Shown piece by piece: positions 26,903-38,684 of a stretch of 64,000 bases of DNA. Origin of the DNA: Pardosa pseudoannulata (Eukaryota; Arthropoda; Arachnida; Araneae; Lycosidae); NCBI GenBank assembly GCA_032207245.1, contig CM063502.1, forward strand, positions 118,335,429-118,399,428, written 5' to 3'. The first letter of the stretch is position 1. Each line of letters begins with the position of its first letter. The position numbers and the translations under genes were made by a program. The notes below the pieces were generated by a model. The model did no database searches. It was not told the DNA's origin and saw only the letters and a program-made list of their open reading frames with translations.

Positions 26903-27554
26903 CTCCTTAATGCACAGTTTTCTTGAAAAAGGCCGGCCCAAATACTCAATTTTTTTAAATATAAAAAAACACAATTTAGACCGTTGTCTTGCTAACAAAA
27001 TTACGAAAATACAAAAATAATCAAAATTTTTATTGAATTTTTGGATTTTGATAACATTGCAGAAAATAGTCGAATATTGTAATATTGCAGGTACATCGAC
27101 TTTTTTTTTATCTTTCTTTTCTAATTCCCATTTCAGAATAAACATTCTTATCAGTGAAAATACTTATTTATACTTTTAAAACATAAATAATAACAATACT
27201 AGTATTTACAAAATTAATCAGAATTTACTTTTGTGGATATATTTCGAAACAACGTAGAGATATCAAGGTAGATATATAAACAAGGAAGAGATAAGTCGTA
27301 AGTGATAAATAGAAAAAAATATATATTTTATACTTGAATAAGTAAGTGTTATAGCTTACAATCCCATGTAAATGATAAATATCAATAAAACGATTGTTTA
27401 TTTTTTCTTTCACATTGTTATTTTCAATTCTCGATTGCATTCGAGTGTGAAAAATTATAGCAACATGAAGTACAACTCCGCTCGAACTATCTCGAGTGTG
27501 CCCAGTTTGGCCAGTTTAGCTCGCTCGAGTTAACTCGAGCGTGCACGTTAAGTG
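26903..27554. mobile_element. TTAA-flanked non-autonomous element, family Y
   Basis: TTAA lies on both sides (26899-26902, 27555-27558). The ends are CTCCTTAATGCACAG and, inverted, CACTTAACGTGCACG: alike with one gap each. The uninterrupted junction of the host repeat (CGTTAAAGAACCTAG at 28546-28560) is a natural empty site and shows a clean insertion with TTAA duplication. Near the right end is a perfect 20-bp palindrome, CGCTCGAGTTAACTCGAGCG (27522-27541), and an imperfect one beside it; GGCCGGCC lies near the left end. The open minus-strand frame across the left part has no known motif. Confidence 0.75.
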
Positions 27555-27558
27555 TTAA

Positions 27559-28550
27559 AGAACCTAGTAACATTTACAATATAAAAGACAGTGAGTCTAA
27601 TGAAAAAAATGTTATGCAAAGATAATTGCATAATATGTGTTTTAAAAAGTTATTTGACGAAATTTCTCTTAAGGAACATATTTTTGTGAATATTATCATT
27701 AATATTATTAATTCCATTGTGACCTAATGTTACTAATTTTCATAGCTTACATTCTTCATCAATTTATTTGGTGCTAAAATGTAACAAAAATCTATTTTTT
27801 AAAAAATACAATAAAGCAAGCAGTCAAATTTAAACTATGCTATAAAATTTTATAAATTTCCCAAATAGTTGTACATTTGTGAATATTAATTAAAAATGAC
27901 ATTCTTATTGAAAAAAAAGCTTCAGAATGTGGAAAAATTAAATTATAAGTTTTATTTTATTAGGAAATGTAACCTACCTAAAACTGCATCATCAGAGTAT
28001 AATTGCAGCTGCCTGTACACCTTTAAAATTTTCTCGTATAAAATGTTAATAAACTGCAAGCTGTTTAGATTTAAAAGTTTCTTTTGTATTTTTTGCGAGT
28101 TTAAGAACAGAAAGTGTGACAATAGAAGCAGCTCTTTAGAGCCCTAATCTTTTCTAAACTTTCGTAACGACAGTTAAAACACCGCAACATGTTCTGGCAC
28201 TGCACTTCAGAAAACTATCATAGCTTAGCTGCCGCAAGCTATTCGAGACGAGAGAAGTTTTTTAACAGGGATGTAAAATATAAACTTTTTTACTGATAAT
28301 CTTGCAAAGGGCTTTTTTCTTTATTTCTTTAAGCAGAAACTTTGTTTATTAAGTTCAACTTGATGGGAATTTTTGTGTGAGCGCTGCGGAAGTATCTTTC
28401 AGAGAATAACCAATAGTTTAAAAACTTTTCGATGCTAATTAGATACGTTGAGCAATTTTAAAAATATCATATTATGTAGAGCCCGAAACCAGAAATGCAA
28501 AGCTTTTAAAAATCTCAAGTGTTGTTTGCATATTTTATCTTCTTCGTTAA
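27559..28550. repeat. ~1 kb tandem unit, copy 2 (992 bp)
   Basis: It begins AAAGAACCTAG and ends before the next AAAGAACCTAG at 28551. Copies 1 and 2 both hold a short plus-strand open frame ending in a related FKSFFCI-CE string, probably by shared descent rather than selection. Confidence 0.75.
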
Positions 28551-29430
28551 AGAACCTAGTAAAAATTATGATAAAAAGATACTGAGTCAAATGCCAAAAA
28601 CCATTTTGAAAAAATATTCATAATAACTTAATTTGTGTTTTAAAGGCGTAATTTGACGAAATATTTTTTTCAAGAACATACTTTTTTGTGAACATTGTGA
28701 TGAATGTTATTAATTTTATTTTGACTTAAACGTATTGATGTTTCATTCGGGATTCCCTTCATCAATTTGGTTGGTGTAAAAATCTAACAAATATCCATTT
28801 TTGTTGTAACAAAATCAAGTAAACAATAAAATTTAAATCATGATATAATATAACTTTTTTAAATTTCTCAAATACTGATGTCAGTTAAAAATGTTAATCA
28901 TATTAAAAAAAGCTTCAGACTAAAAAGGATTAAATTATAAGCTTTAATTTTAATAGAAAAAAGAAAACTACATAAAACAGTGTCCTCAAATTATGCAGAT
29001 GTCACCTTTACCTATAAAGTCTAAAAGTCAATCAGCACATAAAGCAATTTAAAAAAAACAGAATTTACCAGAACTTTCTTTTCAAATTTTTTTATTAATT
29101 TACATAAAACCCAAAATAATTTGTAATTGTATTTTAAAAAAAAGTGCATAAAAAGTGTAAAAATGCATGAAAGAAAGGGATAAAAGAATTATATTAAATT
29201 ATTAATCTTGCAAAGATTTTAAAATTTACAAAAATTTTAAAAACTTTACTCAATTTTTGTGTAAACATTGCAAAATTATGTGTCACAGAATGTCCACTAG
29301 TTTAAATACTTTTCAATGCTAATGAGATAATTTTAATAAAAAAATAAAAAAAAAATTTTTCATGTTAAACAATTTAAAAATCTTTATTCAAAATCAAGTT
29401 TTCTTAGAAGAGAAATTTTAAATTAAAAAA
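28551..29430. repeat. ~1 kb tandem unit, copy 3, most diverged
   Basis: The first ~300 bases clearly match copy 2; the rest is matched only by scattered blocks and is very AT-rich. Confidence 0.6.
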
Positions 29431-29869
29431 TAACTTAGAATGAAAATTTAAAAAAAAAATATATTTAAAAATTTAATATATATATTGAAAAATGAAATAA
29501 TTGTATATAAAAATATATGAAATATCTTTATAGGTACAACTGAAGTAATATTGATTTCAGGTAAAAACTGAATATCAGAAAAGATGAGATAAACTAAATG
29601 AGAACTGAGTAGAGGAATCATTCTATTTATCAGAGGTACTACTAAGATTGCAATTTTAAGATGTAAGAAAGGAGTTAGAAGTCCCCAAATTGGTAAAATT
29701 TTTAGAACTTATATGTACGCTCATACTCTTTGTTTTGTTTAAGTTTAGGCTATCTAGCGCCATTAACAAACCCTTATTGAATTAATTAAAAAAAAGCTAG
29801 ATTTCATTCAGTTATAAATCTGTAAACTAAATTTTTAGTCGTTAACTATGCGTAAACAAATACCTTTTT

Positions 29870-30275
29870 GCAAGTGTGGAAGTAGATACTGTTTTGTTAT
29901 TGCGAGAAATGTCCAGAAAGTTAGAGTACGAAATTTCCTGAATATCGAAAAGGCAATATATTTTAAAAATAATACAAAACCATGTACGCACACGAAACAT
30001 TATTATTCGATGCAGCTTACTTATCAATGCACTTTGAGAGTCGAGGAAAGAACTTTCTTATATCTTCGTGAAAAAGCCGCCTTCTACTTTTAAGGTCCAT
30101 TGTTTGACGGTATTTTGGATCTCAAGGCAGTCAAGAAGCTTTTTTCCCTCATAGGCGTCTTCAGAGAGGGTAAAAAATGAAAATCTTAAGATGACAGTTC
30201 AGGGCTATGAGTTGGATCATTTATAATCTCTCAACGAAAGTGCCTTTTTGTTGCTTTTGAGCATGTTTTGGAAAT
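29870..30275 (-). pseudogene. Mariner-like transposase, C-terminal remnant
   Basis: Minus-strand frames give a decayed end of a mariner (SETMAR-type) transposase: ATKRHF, then HSPELSS, a stop, DFHFLPSLKTPMRE (30140-30215; the third-aspartate block, usually PDL-P-D-HLF), then KLLDCLEIQNTVKQWTL and EGGFF (30020-30150), matching the V--W------FF pattern near the protein end. A nonsense codon directly before the aspartate and at least one frameshift inactivate it. The catalytic centre upstream is lost. Confidence 0.65.
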
Positions 30276-31974
30276 TGTCTGGTACATAATTTTCAAAAAT
30301 TAAGTATTTTAATAGTGATTTTATGGAGAAGAGATATAGGAATTTTTGTAAACGATGTTTTTCTCTCATTCAGAATCAATCGATAGTCGTCGCGAATAGT
30401 GATTTTGAATCTTGTTCACCTTCCATTCGTTTTATCGTATTTAAACTGAAGACGGCACTTGTATACATAAGAACTGTTCACAATTCCTTACCCTTAAGTA
30501 TTTTTTATTTCCTTTAAAATATGAAACAACGTGTTTTCCTCTACTACAAGAAAGCGGATTTCGCCCTTCAAGTAGTAAGTGGCAAGATTTAGAATCAAGA
30601 CGTGCATTTTAATACGGTTAGCACAACAAAAGTTTTCAACCAATTGAGATATACAAGAAAACGCTCCACTCCTTGACTTTGAAACCTCATTTGCTTCCAC
30701 CTTTGTTGAGAAACACTATTAGGGTGACTATAAAACTCACTGCGATTGCTTTTTGAATGCCCTTTGTATTTGTTTGGTATATTATTTACTACTCTTACTG
30801 TTATGCTGAATTTCAGCTCTGTATTGTATTTAAGAACGTCAAGTTTATTATTTTTAATGTAGAATAGTCTTTTACTGTGGTGTAAGATTCAAATTTCTAT
30901 TCCCGTAATTCCTAAATGTTCATAAAAACTTTAAAATATCTAATTTCAAATAATTTTTGCTCATTTTATCAAAAATTCTTAGTTTATGAAACTAATTCAA
31001 CTAAATTTAAATTTGTTTATTTATTTACTTAAGGAAGCTATGTCTCCTGAAATAAAAAATTAAGTTAAAAACATAAATGAAAGAGCGATTTGATTTCGAA
31101 AATATTTTGACTTTGTTATTCATTAAAAAACTTTGCTGCTTTATTTTTTTTTAATTCCAGTAATTATATGCTTGCAACGGTCTACACTTGAGAGGCTTAT
31201 CAGAAAGCATGTAGTGAACTAGTTTTAATGAAAAGTTATACAGCTTCAGGGAACTTTGGTGAAGCATTTTTTTTAATATCTGTGCTTTTAAAAGTTTGGT
31301 ACTAATCAACAAGTTCCTTATTAAAAATTACTTATGTAACTAAAAAAAATCTACCAGGAAATATGAAAAGAATGTGAAGTGAAGGGAAAAGCAGCATAAA
31401 ATACGAAAAGTAATTTTACTGAAAAATATTCATAAACTATAAAAGGTGATTTAGTTGAGTATTTCTGTACTATAGTAAAAAAATTGACATTTAAACAGTA
31501 AAAAAACCCCTATATTCTAGATACCTGGTTTAGAAAATTCAACGGAAGAAGTACTAAATTTTGAACAAAACAATGAATGGATAAAGATTTCTATAAAAGC
31601 ACAGCAACACGCCTAGCAACATATGTAAGACTAAGTATATACTCTTGTTAGGGGTTGTGTTTATTGCTTTTTTACTTTCTAAACATATTTTTGTTGTATT
31701 TCTTACCTTTTATTTAACATTTATCTCGTTAATGTACCACAACGTGCATGCATGTTGTGTTACTTTCATTTAGATTATGAATAGCACAACTAGTAATTAA
31801 GTAATTTACAGTAGTTATTGTTTTCTTGTTTATGTGCCTGTGTACTTATGGAAAAGCACATTGTTGTATGTTTCATCTGTTCTTGGCAGCGCTTGATCTT
31901 GTATTTAATTACTTGTCAAAATAAATACTTTTTTGTAAATGAAATTCTTCGAATCAACGAATCTTCAAATAAAC

Positions 31975-31977
<3 letters not shown>
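30276..31977. other. Unclassified AT-rich sequence
   Basis: The part to about 30730 is more complex and could be the N-terminal side of the mariner remnant, but I recognise no motif. The rest shows nothing. Confidence 0.4.

Positions 31978-32015
<38 letters not shown>
31978..32015. repeat. Poly-T run of 38 bases
   Basis: A pure T tract 12 bases before the TTAA of the next element. It could be the poly-A tail of a lost minus-strand retroposon; I see no body attached. Confidence 0.95.
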
Positions 32016-32019
<4 letters not shown>

Positions 32020-32147
32020 GAAAACTATTAACCCCTTCCGGTACGATTTAATAATGAAAAACTGTGCGTGAAGTAACCATTTATTTTTTATTTAAAAAAC
32101 TTATTTTATTTTACAATTCTTACATATTCGTAATTAAAATCAACTTT

Positions 32148-32354
32148 TTACATAGTGTTAAGTATCAGAAACGGTAAAATTAAGATGATAGTCTTCAAGT
32201 TAGTGGTACTTTTCAAAACAAAGTGCAAAGGAATTCTGAATTGTTTACATCGCCAGGGAGTCTCACTTCTAATTTGATTCTTGTAACACACACGGCATTT
32301 CTTAGTAGGTCTTCTTTTATTCTGACTCATCAATTTGGCAGTGACTTGTACCAA
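32148..32354 (-). pseudogene. piggyBac transposase C-terminal cysteine-rich domain
   Basis: The open minus-strand frame carries RPTKKCRVCYKNQIRSETPW followed by RC, which is the start of the zinc-binding cysteine-rich domain at the end of piggyBac transposases (C-x2-C, then the R-ET-W/Y segment, then C). Later cysteines expected in the family are replaced (F and H in place of C), and the upstream DDD catalytic domain has been deleted. In the known family this domain binds the element ends and aids nuclear import. The nominal first codon is not a true start. Confidence 0.75.
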
Positions 32355-32482
32355 GAAACTTTAAATAAACAATATGTAGTAGTGACCTGGGATTTCCACA
32401 AGTAACAAAAGTGTTGTTAAATTCAGTACACTAGAAATTTTAAACTAAATTAATTATCATATTTATCAGTCACTTTAGTCGC

Positions 32483-32548
32483 ATGACGAGTGTAGCTCGT
32501 CATTGTGTGGTATGGAATGAAAAACCAATGACGAGCTAGACTCGTCAT
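32483..32548. repeat. Paired subterminal palindromes (ATGACGAG/CTCGTCAT)
   Basis: Two 21-bp interrupted palindromes with identical 8-base arms, centres 45 bp apart, 15-80 bp inside the right end. Copy 2 has the same pair (55128-55148, 55173-55193, the latter with one arm change). Confidence 0.9.
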
Positions 32549-32616
32549 TTTACCGGAAGGGGTTAATATCAACTTTATTTAGTATACTTTGCATACACTG
32601 AAAAGAAGTCATTTGG

Positions 32617-32790
32617 TTTAGATTGGTTTGCTACAGTCTACTTTTTACAACACGAGAGCTAATGAGACTGGGAACTACAGCTTAAAGCCGAATCCAAACG
32701 GCTACGAACATCCATGTCACTGTGGGATTTGAGCCCACGAACTCCGGTACCGAAGTCGAGCACCCTAACCAATCTGCCGTCTTTCGGCAT
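32617..32790 (-). mobile_element. tRNA-derived SINE (family 1)
   Basis: Near full length: tail at 32617, body at 32650-32720, B-box-like GTGGGCTCAAATCCC and A-box-like end near 32780-32790 on the minus strand. It follows the piggyBac element by 50 bases. Confidence 0.82.
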
Positions 32791-32848
32791 AAGTTATTTG
32801 CTATTGAGAAACTTTTACACTCTCGAGTTTTAACAGCTTAAATTGCCA

Positions 32849-32862
32849 TGTGTTAACACATT
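32849..32862. repeat. 14-bp palindrome containing TTAA
   Basis: ATGTGTTAACACAT is a perfect palindrome. Half of it equals the outer end of TTAA family X (TTAACACAT), so it may be an excision scar or an end fragment. Confidence 0.5.
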
Positions 32863-33341
32863 CACCGTTACGAACGAGATAACTATAAAGATAATAAAAA
32901 AATGAAATATAGTTGTTGACAAATTTGCAAAATCTATTGAAGTGTTAAATAATGAAAATGTATGTATTTTCTTATTAATGACATTACATCACTTACATTG
33001 ATTTGTCTTACTAAACCTATTATACTGTAAAAATTAAAATAATTATTCATAATTTTTAATTTTTACCTGTCTATAATGTCACTACATTTGGACAAGACCA
33101 CAGTACTCTTTTTATATTATGTAATGTAACCACCTTGCCTCTAGCTCAGAGACGGATTTTAGGTTGGGCGCCCGGGGCCCTCGAAACGGGAACACATTTT
33201 TCTAATGCAATAATAATTACAAGTTGTCAATCAATAAACCTGGTAATACATTTATATTTTTTATTTTCATTAGAAATCAAAGATCAAATACCGTGATTAG
33301 ATAAAGGAAACATTAAATAAACAGTTAAAGGCTGAATGATT

Positions 33342-33508
33342 AGGTTTGGTTTGGAGCGCTACGGTCTACTCTTTTGCGACACGAGGGCTAATGAGATCGG
33401 GGCCTACTGTTTAAAGCCAATTCTAAATTGCTACGAACATCCATGCCGCAGTGGGATTCGAACCCACGAACTCTGGTTCCGAAGATCAGCGATCTAATCA
33501 TTCGGCCT
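33342..33508 (-). mobile_element. tRNA-derived SINE (family 1), in unit 1
   Basis: Full family layout on the minus strand, with a canonical B box (GGTTCGAATCCC, near 33448-33470) and A-box-like GGCCGAATG at the start. It was duplicated with the hAT segment, not inserted three times. Confidence 0.85.
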
Positions 33509-33819
33509 AAAGGTTAAATGAAAAGAAAAATTAATGAAATTGTCAAATACAATGTGGTTTGACAGAGCTAATGAAGGGTTAACATTAAAATTCGGCTATA
33601 AAAATATAATAGGCATTAAATGAGATATAAAATTACTCAAATAGAAACAAAATTATTGTCGAAACGCGAACTTATTTTTCTAATGCAATAATAGTTACAA
33701 GTTGTCAACCAATAAATCTGGTAATACATTTATATTTTTTATTTTCATTAGAAATGAAAGATCAAATACCACGATTAGATAAAGGAAACATTAAATAAAC
33801 AGTTAAAGGCTGAATGATT

Positions 33820-33987
33820 AGGTTTGGTTTGAAGCGCTACGGTCTACTCTTTTGCGACACGAGGGCTAATGAGATCGGGGCCTACTGTTTAAAGCCAATT
33901 CCAAATGGCTACGAACATCCATGCCGCAGTGGAATTCGAACCCATGAACTCTGGTTCCGAAGATCAGCGATCTAATCATTCGGCCTA
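33820..33987 (-). mobile_element. tRNA-derived SINE (family 1), in unit 2
   Basis: Near-identical to the copy 478 bp upstream, with a few substitutions, one of them beside the B box. Confidence 0.85.
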
Positions 33988-34279
33988 AAGGTTAAATGAA
34001 AAGAAAAATTAATGAAATTGTCAAATACAATGTGGTTTGACAGAGCTAATGAAGGGTTAACATTAAAATTCGGCTATAAAAATATAATAGGCATTAAATG
34101 AGATATAAAATTACTCAAATAGAAACAAAATTATTGTTATTGAAAAAACTTATTCTAATAAAGTTACAAGTTGCATAAACCTGGTAATCATTTATATTTT
34201 TTATTTTCATTAAAATCAAAGATCAAATACCACGATTAGATAAAGGAAACATTAAATAAACAGTTAAAGGCTGAATGAT

Positions 34280-34410
34280 TATGTTTAAGCTACGGTCTAC
34301 TTTTTTAAACTAATGAGATCTACTGTTTAAATAATTCTAAATGGCTACGAACATATGCCGCAGTGAGATTAGAAAGAACTCTGGTTCCGAAGAAACATTA
34401 AATTCGGCCT
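34280..34410 (-). mobile_element. tRNA-derived SINE (family 1), eroded copy in unit 3
   Basis: Several short gaps remove mainly GC-rich words, including the B box. What remains still aligns block by block with the unit 1 and 2 copies. Confidence 0.8.
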
Positions 34411-35544
34411 AAAGGTTAAATGAAAAGAAAAATTAATGAAATTGTCAAATACAATGTGGTTTGACAGAGCTAATGAAGGGTTAACATTAAAATTCGGCTA
34501 TAAAAATATAATAGGCATTAAATGAGATATAAAATTACTCAAATAGAAACAAAATTATTGTTATTGAAAAAATCGTTATTTCATAAAGTGAATTATTGGC
34601 TAAACTGCTGCAATTAGTCCTATGTAATAAAATTTTGCAAAGAATCAGTGCAACAAGTAAATCTACAATAGATTGACATCCAAGTGTTAATGGATCGATA
34701 TTCTTAAAAAGTCTAGAAATTTTTATAAATAAAAGCAATAGACATTATGTATGAAACTAAATTAGAAATTAAAGAACTAGCAGATAAAACATTTGAGAAT
34801 GGGTGTTAGCTAACATGTTAGGAAAACCCAAAGAAATATCTTTCTATGTGTTATACGATTGTTTAATAACAGAACAGAACAGACGCTGAGAAATCTATAA
34901 AAATATTTTAATCTATTTTCGAAGAATTTTTATTTATTTGCATTTAGTGCAGAAGAAAAGTAAAAGGCTTCAATAACTGAACTGAAACGTATAAATATGA
35001 CATAAAATAAAATGTTTTTACATATGAGATGGAACAGTTTTTAAACGTTTCAGATAAAGAAGACAAGCATAATGATATATGAAAAAATTCATATAAATAA
35101 AAACTCTTTAAATGTTTTTATATTTTATGACAATTTGAAACTTTATTTTCTATATTATGAATATTTTTGTTCTAGAATAAAATGTATAAAATGACCTTAG
35201 AAGTTTTAAAAATTTGAAAAAAAGGTTGAATAATAGAGTAGTTTTATATATAATGAGTGATTTACTTGAAAGTATTGATTGTGAAGAGATAAATGATAAG
35301 TTTGAAATAGTAAAAGCTGGAAAAACTCTTTAAATGTTTTTATATTTTCCTTTCAAGTAAAATTCTGTTCATTTATGTTATATTAAAGTTTCTTGGAATA
35401 AATATGAATAACACATAATTCTTTAATTGTTTAAAATGTCGTTAATATGTGTTTGAATTATCTTGATTCTGTTTTATAAGGAGCCCAATATTTATTTTTT
35501 GCTCTCTGGGACTCAACTGGTCTTAATACACCACTGCTCTAGCT

Positions 35545-36340
35545 CCTAGATATCTTGGCCGTAGAGGTAAATGTGTTAAAATATATGAATCTCCCCTTAC
35601 TATTTGCCCCAAATTCACTTTAGAATTTCTACAAATGTTAAACCCACTGTTTTTTGAAGTCAAATATTTTATTTTTTTGTTTATTCACATTTTTCTTCGT
35701 TTTAACACAAACATTTTTAGTCCTCTAATGTAGAAATTCCATTTAATTTTCCCCCTCTTTCGTAGAAAGAAGAATTTTATCTCCCGGTGTTTGTGGCAGA
35801 TACATAGTTCATGCTAAAGAAAGGATGGCTAAAACAAAGCTAAAATATAAAATATACAAGAAGCTTTTGCATTTAAATAACAATAAAATAAGACCAAATT
35901 TAAAGTTGTTAAATGTAAATAGGAGAGCTTAAATATTAATGAGCTTTAAATCGATTATTCTGTATTTACTTAACACTCATTGCAATTAAAGAAGGCTGAA
36001 AGCTCTTTTTAAATATTCACTTTATACAATAGTTTTAAAAATCCTATATTCAGTACCTTTGAAATGAACTCTGTAAGGTGACAGGGCAAATATATTAATT
36101 AAATTGCATAAAAATTGCTTTATTTTATATTAAACTTATGTAGAAATTTTCATATAAATAAAAAACTAATTTAAAACTGAAGAATATTTGACTATTCTAA
36201 AACTATATAAATTATTAAAAAATTGTTTGTACCAACCAGTGGCTGACAAATTCATCATATCAAAGTTTGGGCTTGTACTAAAATTATAGTTTACCTTTTT
36301 AATAGCTTTCGTTGCCAAAAGTCATCACCATCGGAAACTT
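35545..36340. other. AT-rich stretch without a recognised feature
   Basis: No gene or repeat recognised between the hAT element and the 139-bp array. Confidence 0.5.
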
Positions 36341-38684
36341 TGAAATTGTAAAAATGTTTGTTAATTTAATGGAAGATAAATGACATTTTGCAAAATTGAG
36401 GAAAAGGCATGTATGAGATTTGAGTAGTAAATTATAGTGTATAATGAATATTACAGGATTCATACAAATATTTATACTTTGAAATTGTAAGAATGTTTGT
36501 TAATTTGATGGAAGATAAATGACATTTTGCAAAATTGAGGAAAAGACATGTATGAGGTTTGAGTTTTAAATTATAGTGTATAATGAATATTACACCATTC
36601 ATACAAATATTTATACTTTGAAATTGTAAGAATGTTTGTTAATTTGATGGAAGATAAATGACATTTTGCAAAATTGAGGAAAAGACATGTATGAGGTTTG
36701 AGTAGTAAATTATAGCGTATAATGAATATTACACGATTCATACAAATATTTATACTTTGAAATTGTAAGAGTGTTTGTTAATTTGATGGAAGATAAATGA
36801 CATTTTGCAAAATTGAGGAAAAGACATGTATGAGATTTGAGTAGTAAATTATAGTGTATAATTAATATTACAGGATTCATACAAATATTTATACTTTGAA
36901 ATTGTAAGAATGTTTGTTAATTTGATGGAAGATAAATGACATTTTGCAAAATTGAGGAAAAGGCATGTATGAGATTTGAGTAGTAAATTATAGTGTATAA
37001 TGAATATTACAGGATTCATACAAATATTTATACTTTGAAATTGTAAGAATGTTTGTTAATTTGATGGAAGATAAATGACATTTTTCAAAATTGAGGAAAA
37101 GACATGTATGAGGTTTGAGTAGTAAATTATAGCGTATAATGAATATTACACGATTCATACAAATATTTATACTTTGAAATTGTAAGAATGTTTGTTAATT
37201 TGATGGAAGATAAATGACATTTTTCAAAATTGAGGAAAACATGATGTTTGAGTAGTAAATTATAGCGTATAATGAATATTACACGATTCATACAAATATT
37301 TATACTTTGAAATTGTAAGAATGTTTGTTAATTGATGGAAGATAAATGACATTTTGCAAAATTGAGGAAAAGCATGTATGAGGTTTGAGTAGTAAATTAT
37401 AGCGTATAATGAATATTACACGACTCATACAAATATTTATACTTTGAAATTGTAAGAATGTTTGTTAATTTGATGGAAGATAAATGACATTTTGCAAAAT
37501 TGAGGAAAAGACATGTATGAGGTTTGAGTAGTAAATTATAGCGTTTAATGAATATTACACGATTCATACAAATATTTATACTTTGAAATTGTAAGAATGT
37601 TTGTTAATTTGATGGAAGATAAATGACATTTTGCAAAATTGAGGAAAAGGCATGTATGAGTTTGAGTAGTAAATTATAGTGTATAATGAATATTACGATT
37701 CATACAAATATTATACTTTGAAATTGTAAGAATGTTTGTTAATTTGATGGAAGATAAATGACATTTTCAAAATTGAGGAAAAGGCATGTATGAGTTTGAG
37801 TAGTAAATTATAGTGTATAATGAATATTACACGATTCATACAAATATTTATACTTTGAAATTGTAAGAATGTTTGTTAATTTGATGGAAGATAAATGACA
37901 TTTTGCAAAATTGAGGAAAAGGCATGTATGAGGTTTGAGTAGTAAATTATAGCGTATAATGAATATTACACGATTCATACAAATATTTATACTTTGAAAT
38001 TGTAAGAATGTTTGTTAATTTGATGGAAGATAAATGACATTTTGCAAAATTGAGGAAAAGGCATGTATGAGATTTGAGTAGTAAATTATAGTGTATAATG
38101 AATATTACAGGATTCATACAAATATTTATACTTTGAAATTGTAAGAATGTTGTTAATTGATGGAAGATAAATGACATTTTTACAAAATTGAGGAAAAGGC
38201 ATGTATGACGTTTGAGTAGTAAATTATAGTGTATGAAGATATTACACGATTCATACAAATATTTATACTTTAAATTGTAAGAATGTTTGTTAATTTAATG
38301 GAAGATAAATGACATTTTGCAAAATTGAGGAAAAGGCATGAATGAGATATGAGTAGTAAATTATAGCGTATAATGAATATTACACGATTCATACAAATAT
38401 TTATACTTTGAAATTGTAAGAATGTTTGTTAATTTGATGGAAGATAAATGACATTTTTCAAAATTGAGGAAAAGACATGTATGAGGTTTGAGTAGTAAAT
38501 TATAGCGTATAATGAATATTACACGACTCATACAAATATTTATACTTTGAAATTGTAAGAATGTTTGTTAATTTGATGGAAGATAAATGACATTTTGCAA
38601 AATTGAGGAAAAGACATGTATGAGGTTTGAGTAGTAAATTATAGCGTTTAATGAATATTACACGATTCATACAAATATTTATAC
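36341..38684. repeat. Minisatellite array, 17 copies of a 139-bp unit
   Basis: Unit starts (TGAAATTGTA) fall at 36341, 36480, 36619, 36758, 36897, 37036, 37175, 37308, 37445, 37584, 37719, 37856, 37995, 38134, 38270, 38409 and 38548. Most are exactly 139 bp; six carry small deletions. Two variants alternate irregularly (AGTGTATAATG with CAGGATTC, and AGCGTATAATG with CACGATTC). Units 8-9 and 16-17 share rare variants (CACGACTC followed by AGCGTTTAATG), and units 5 and 13 also match, so a block of eight units may have been copied. It is not coding: 139 is not a multiple of three. Confidence 0.97.

Larger units (their letters stand above)
32028..32566 (-). mobile_element. piggyBac-derived element, copy 1 (531 bp between TTAA sites)
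   Basis: TTAA lies at both ends (32028-32031, 32563-32566), with terminal repeats CCCCTTCCGGTA and TACCGGAAGGGG: perfect 12-bp inverses. A homologous copy with another element inside it is at 53771-55211. Near the right end are two palindromes with the same arms, ATGACGAG and CTCGTCAT, each around a 5-bp centre (32483-32503, 32528-32548). The minus strand retains the last part of a piggyBac transposase, so this is an internally deleted copy. Confidence 0.88.
33181..34560. repeat. Triplicated 478-bp segment inside the hAT element
   Basis: Unit 1 is 33181-33658, unit 2 33659-34137, unit 3 about 34138-34560. Units 1 and 2 differ at few sites. Unit 3 is ~55 bp shorter because of many small deletions in its first two thirds, while its last ~170 bp are the same as in unit 2. 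Each unit includes one minus-strand SINE. Confidence 0.92.
33147..35536. mobile_element. hAT element, 2.39 kb, with perfect 8-bp target duplication
   Basis: CTCTAGCT occurs exactly at 33139-33146 and 35537-35544. The ends are CAGAGACGGATTTTAGG and, inverted, CAGTGGTGTATTAAGAC, which fit the CAG..CTG terminal repeats of hAT elements. Inside are a 478-bp segment in three copies, each holding a SINE (33181-34560), and ~900 bp of AT-rich DNA in which the blocks ATSKSLQ and SLKSLEIFI, in broken plus-strand frames near 34645-34730, weakly recall hAT transposase. The element is non-functional. Confidence 0.78.

Noticed and set aside
26264..28147. Conserved small protein in tandem units 1 and 2
   Set aside because: Only the last dozen residues agree; unit 3 does not keep the frame, and shared descent of the DNA explains it.
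33342..33508. tRNA genes at the A/B-box pairs (also 7951-8126 and 51160-51290)
   Set aside because: No acceptor stem closes around the boxes and the same bodies recur in many copies, so they are SINE heads.
37947..38258. 103-codon minus-strand frame with repeated peptide in the 139-bp array
   Set aside because: The unit is not a multiple of three, so the frame survives only by chance small deletions and shifts between units.
36341..38684. CRISPR-like array
   Set aside because: The units are contiguous 139-bp repeats with no unique spacers, in a eukaryotic sequence.
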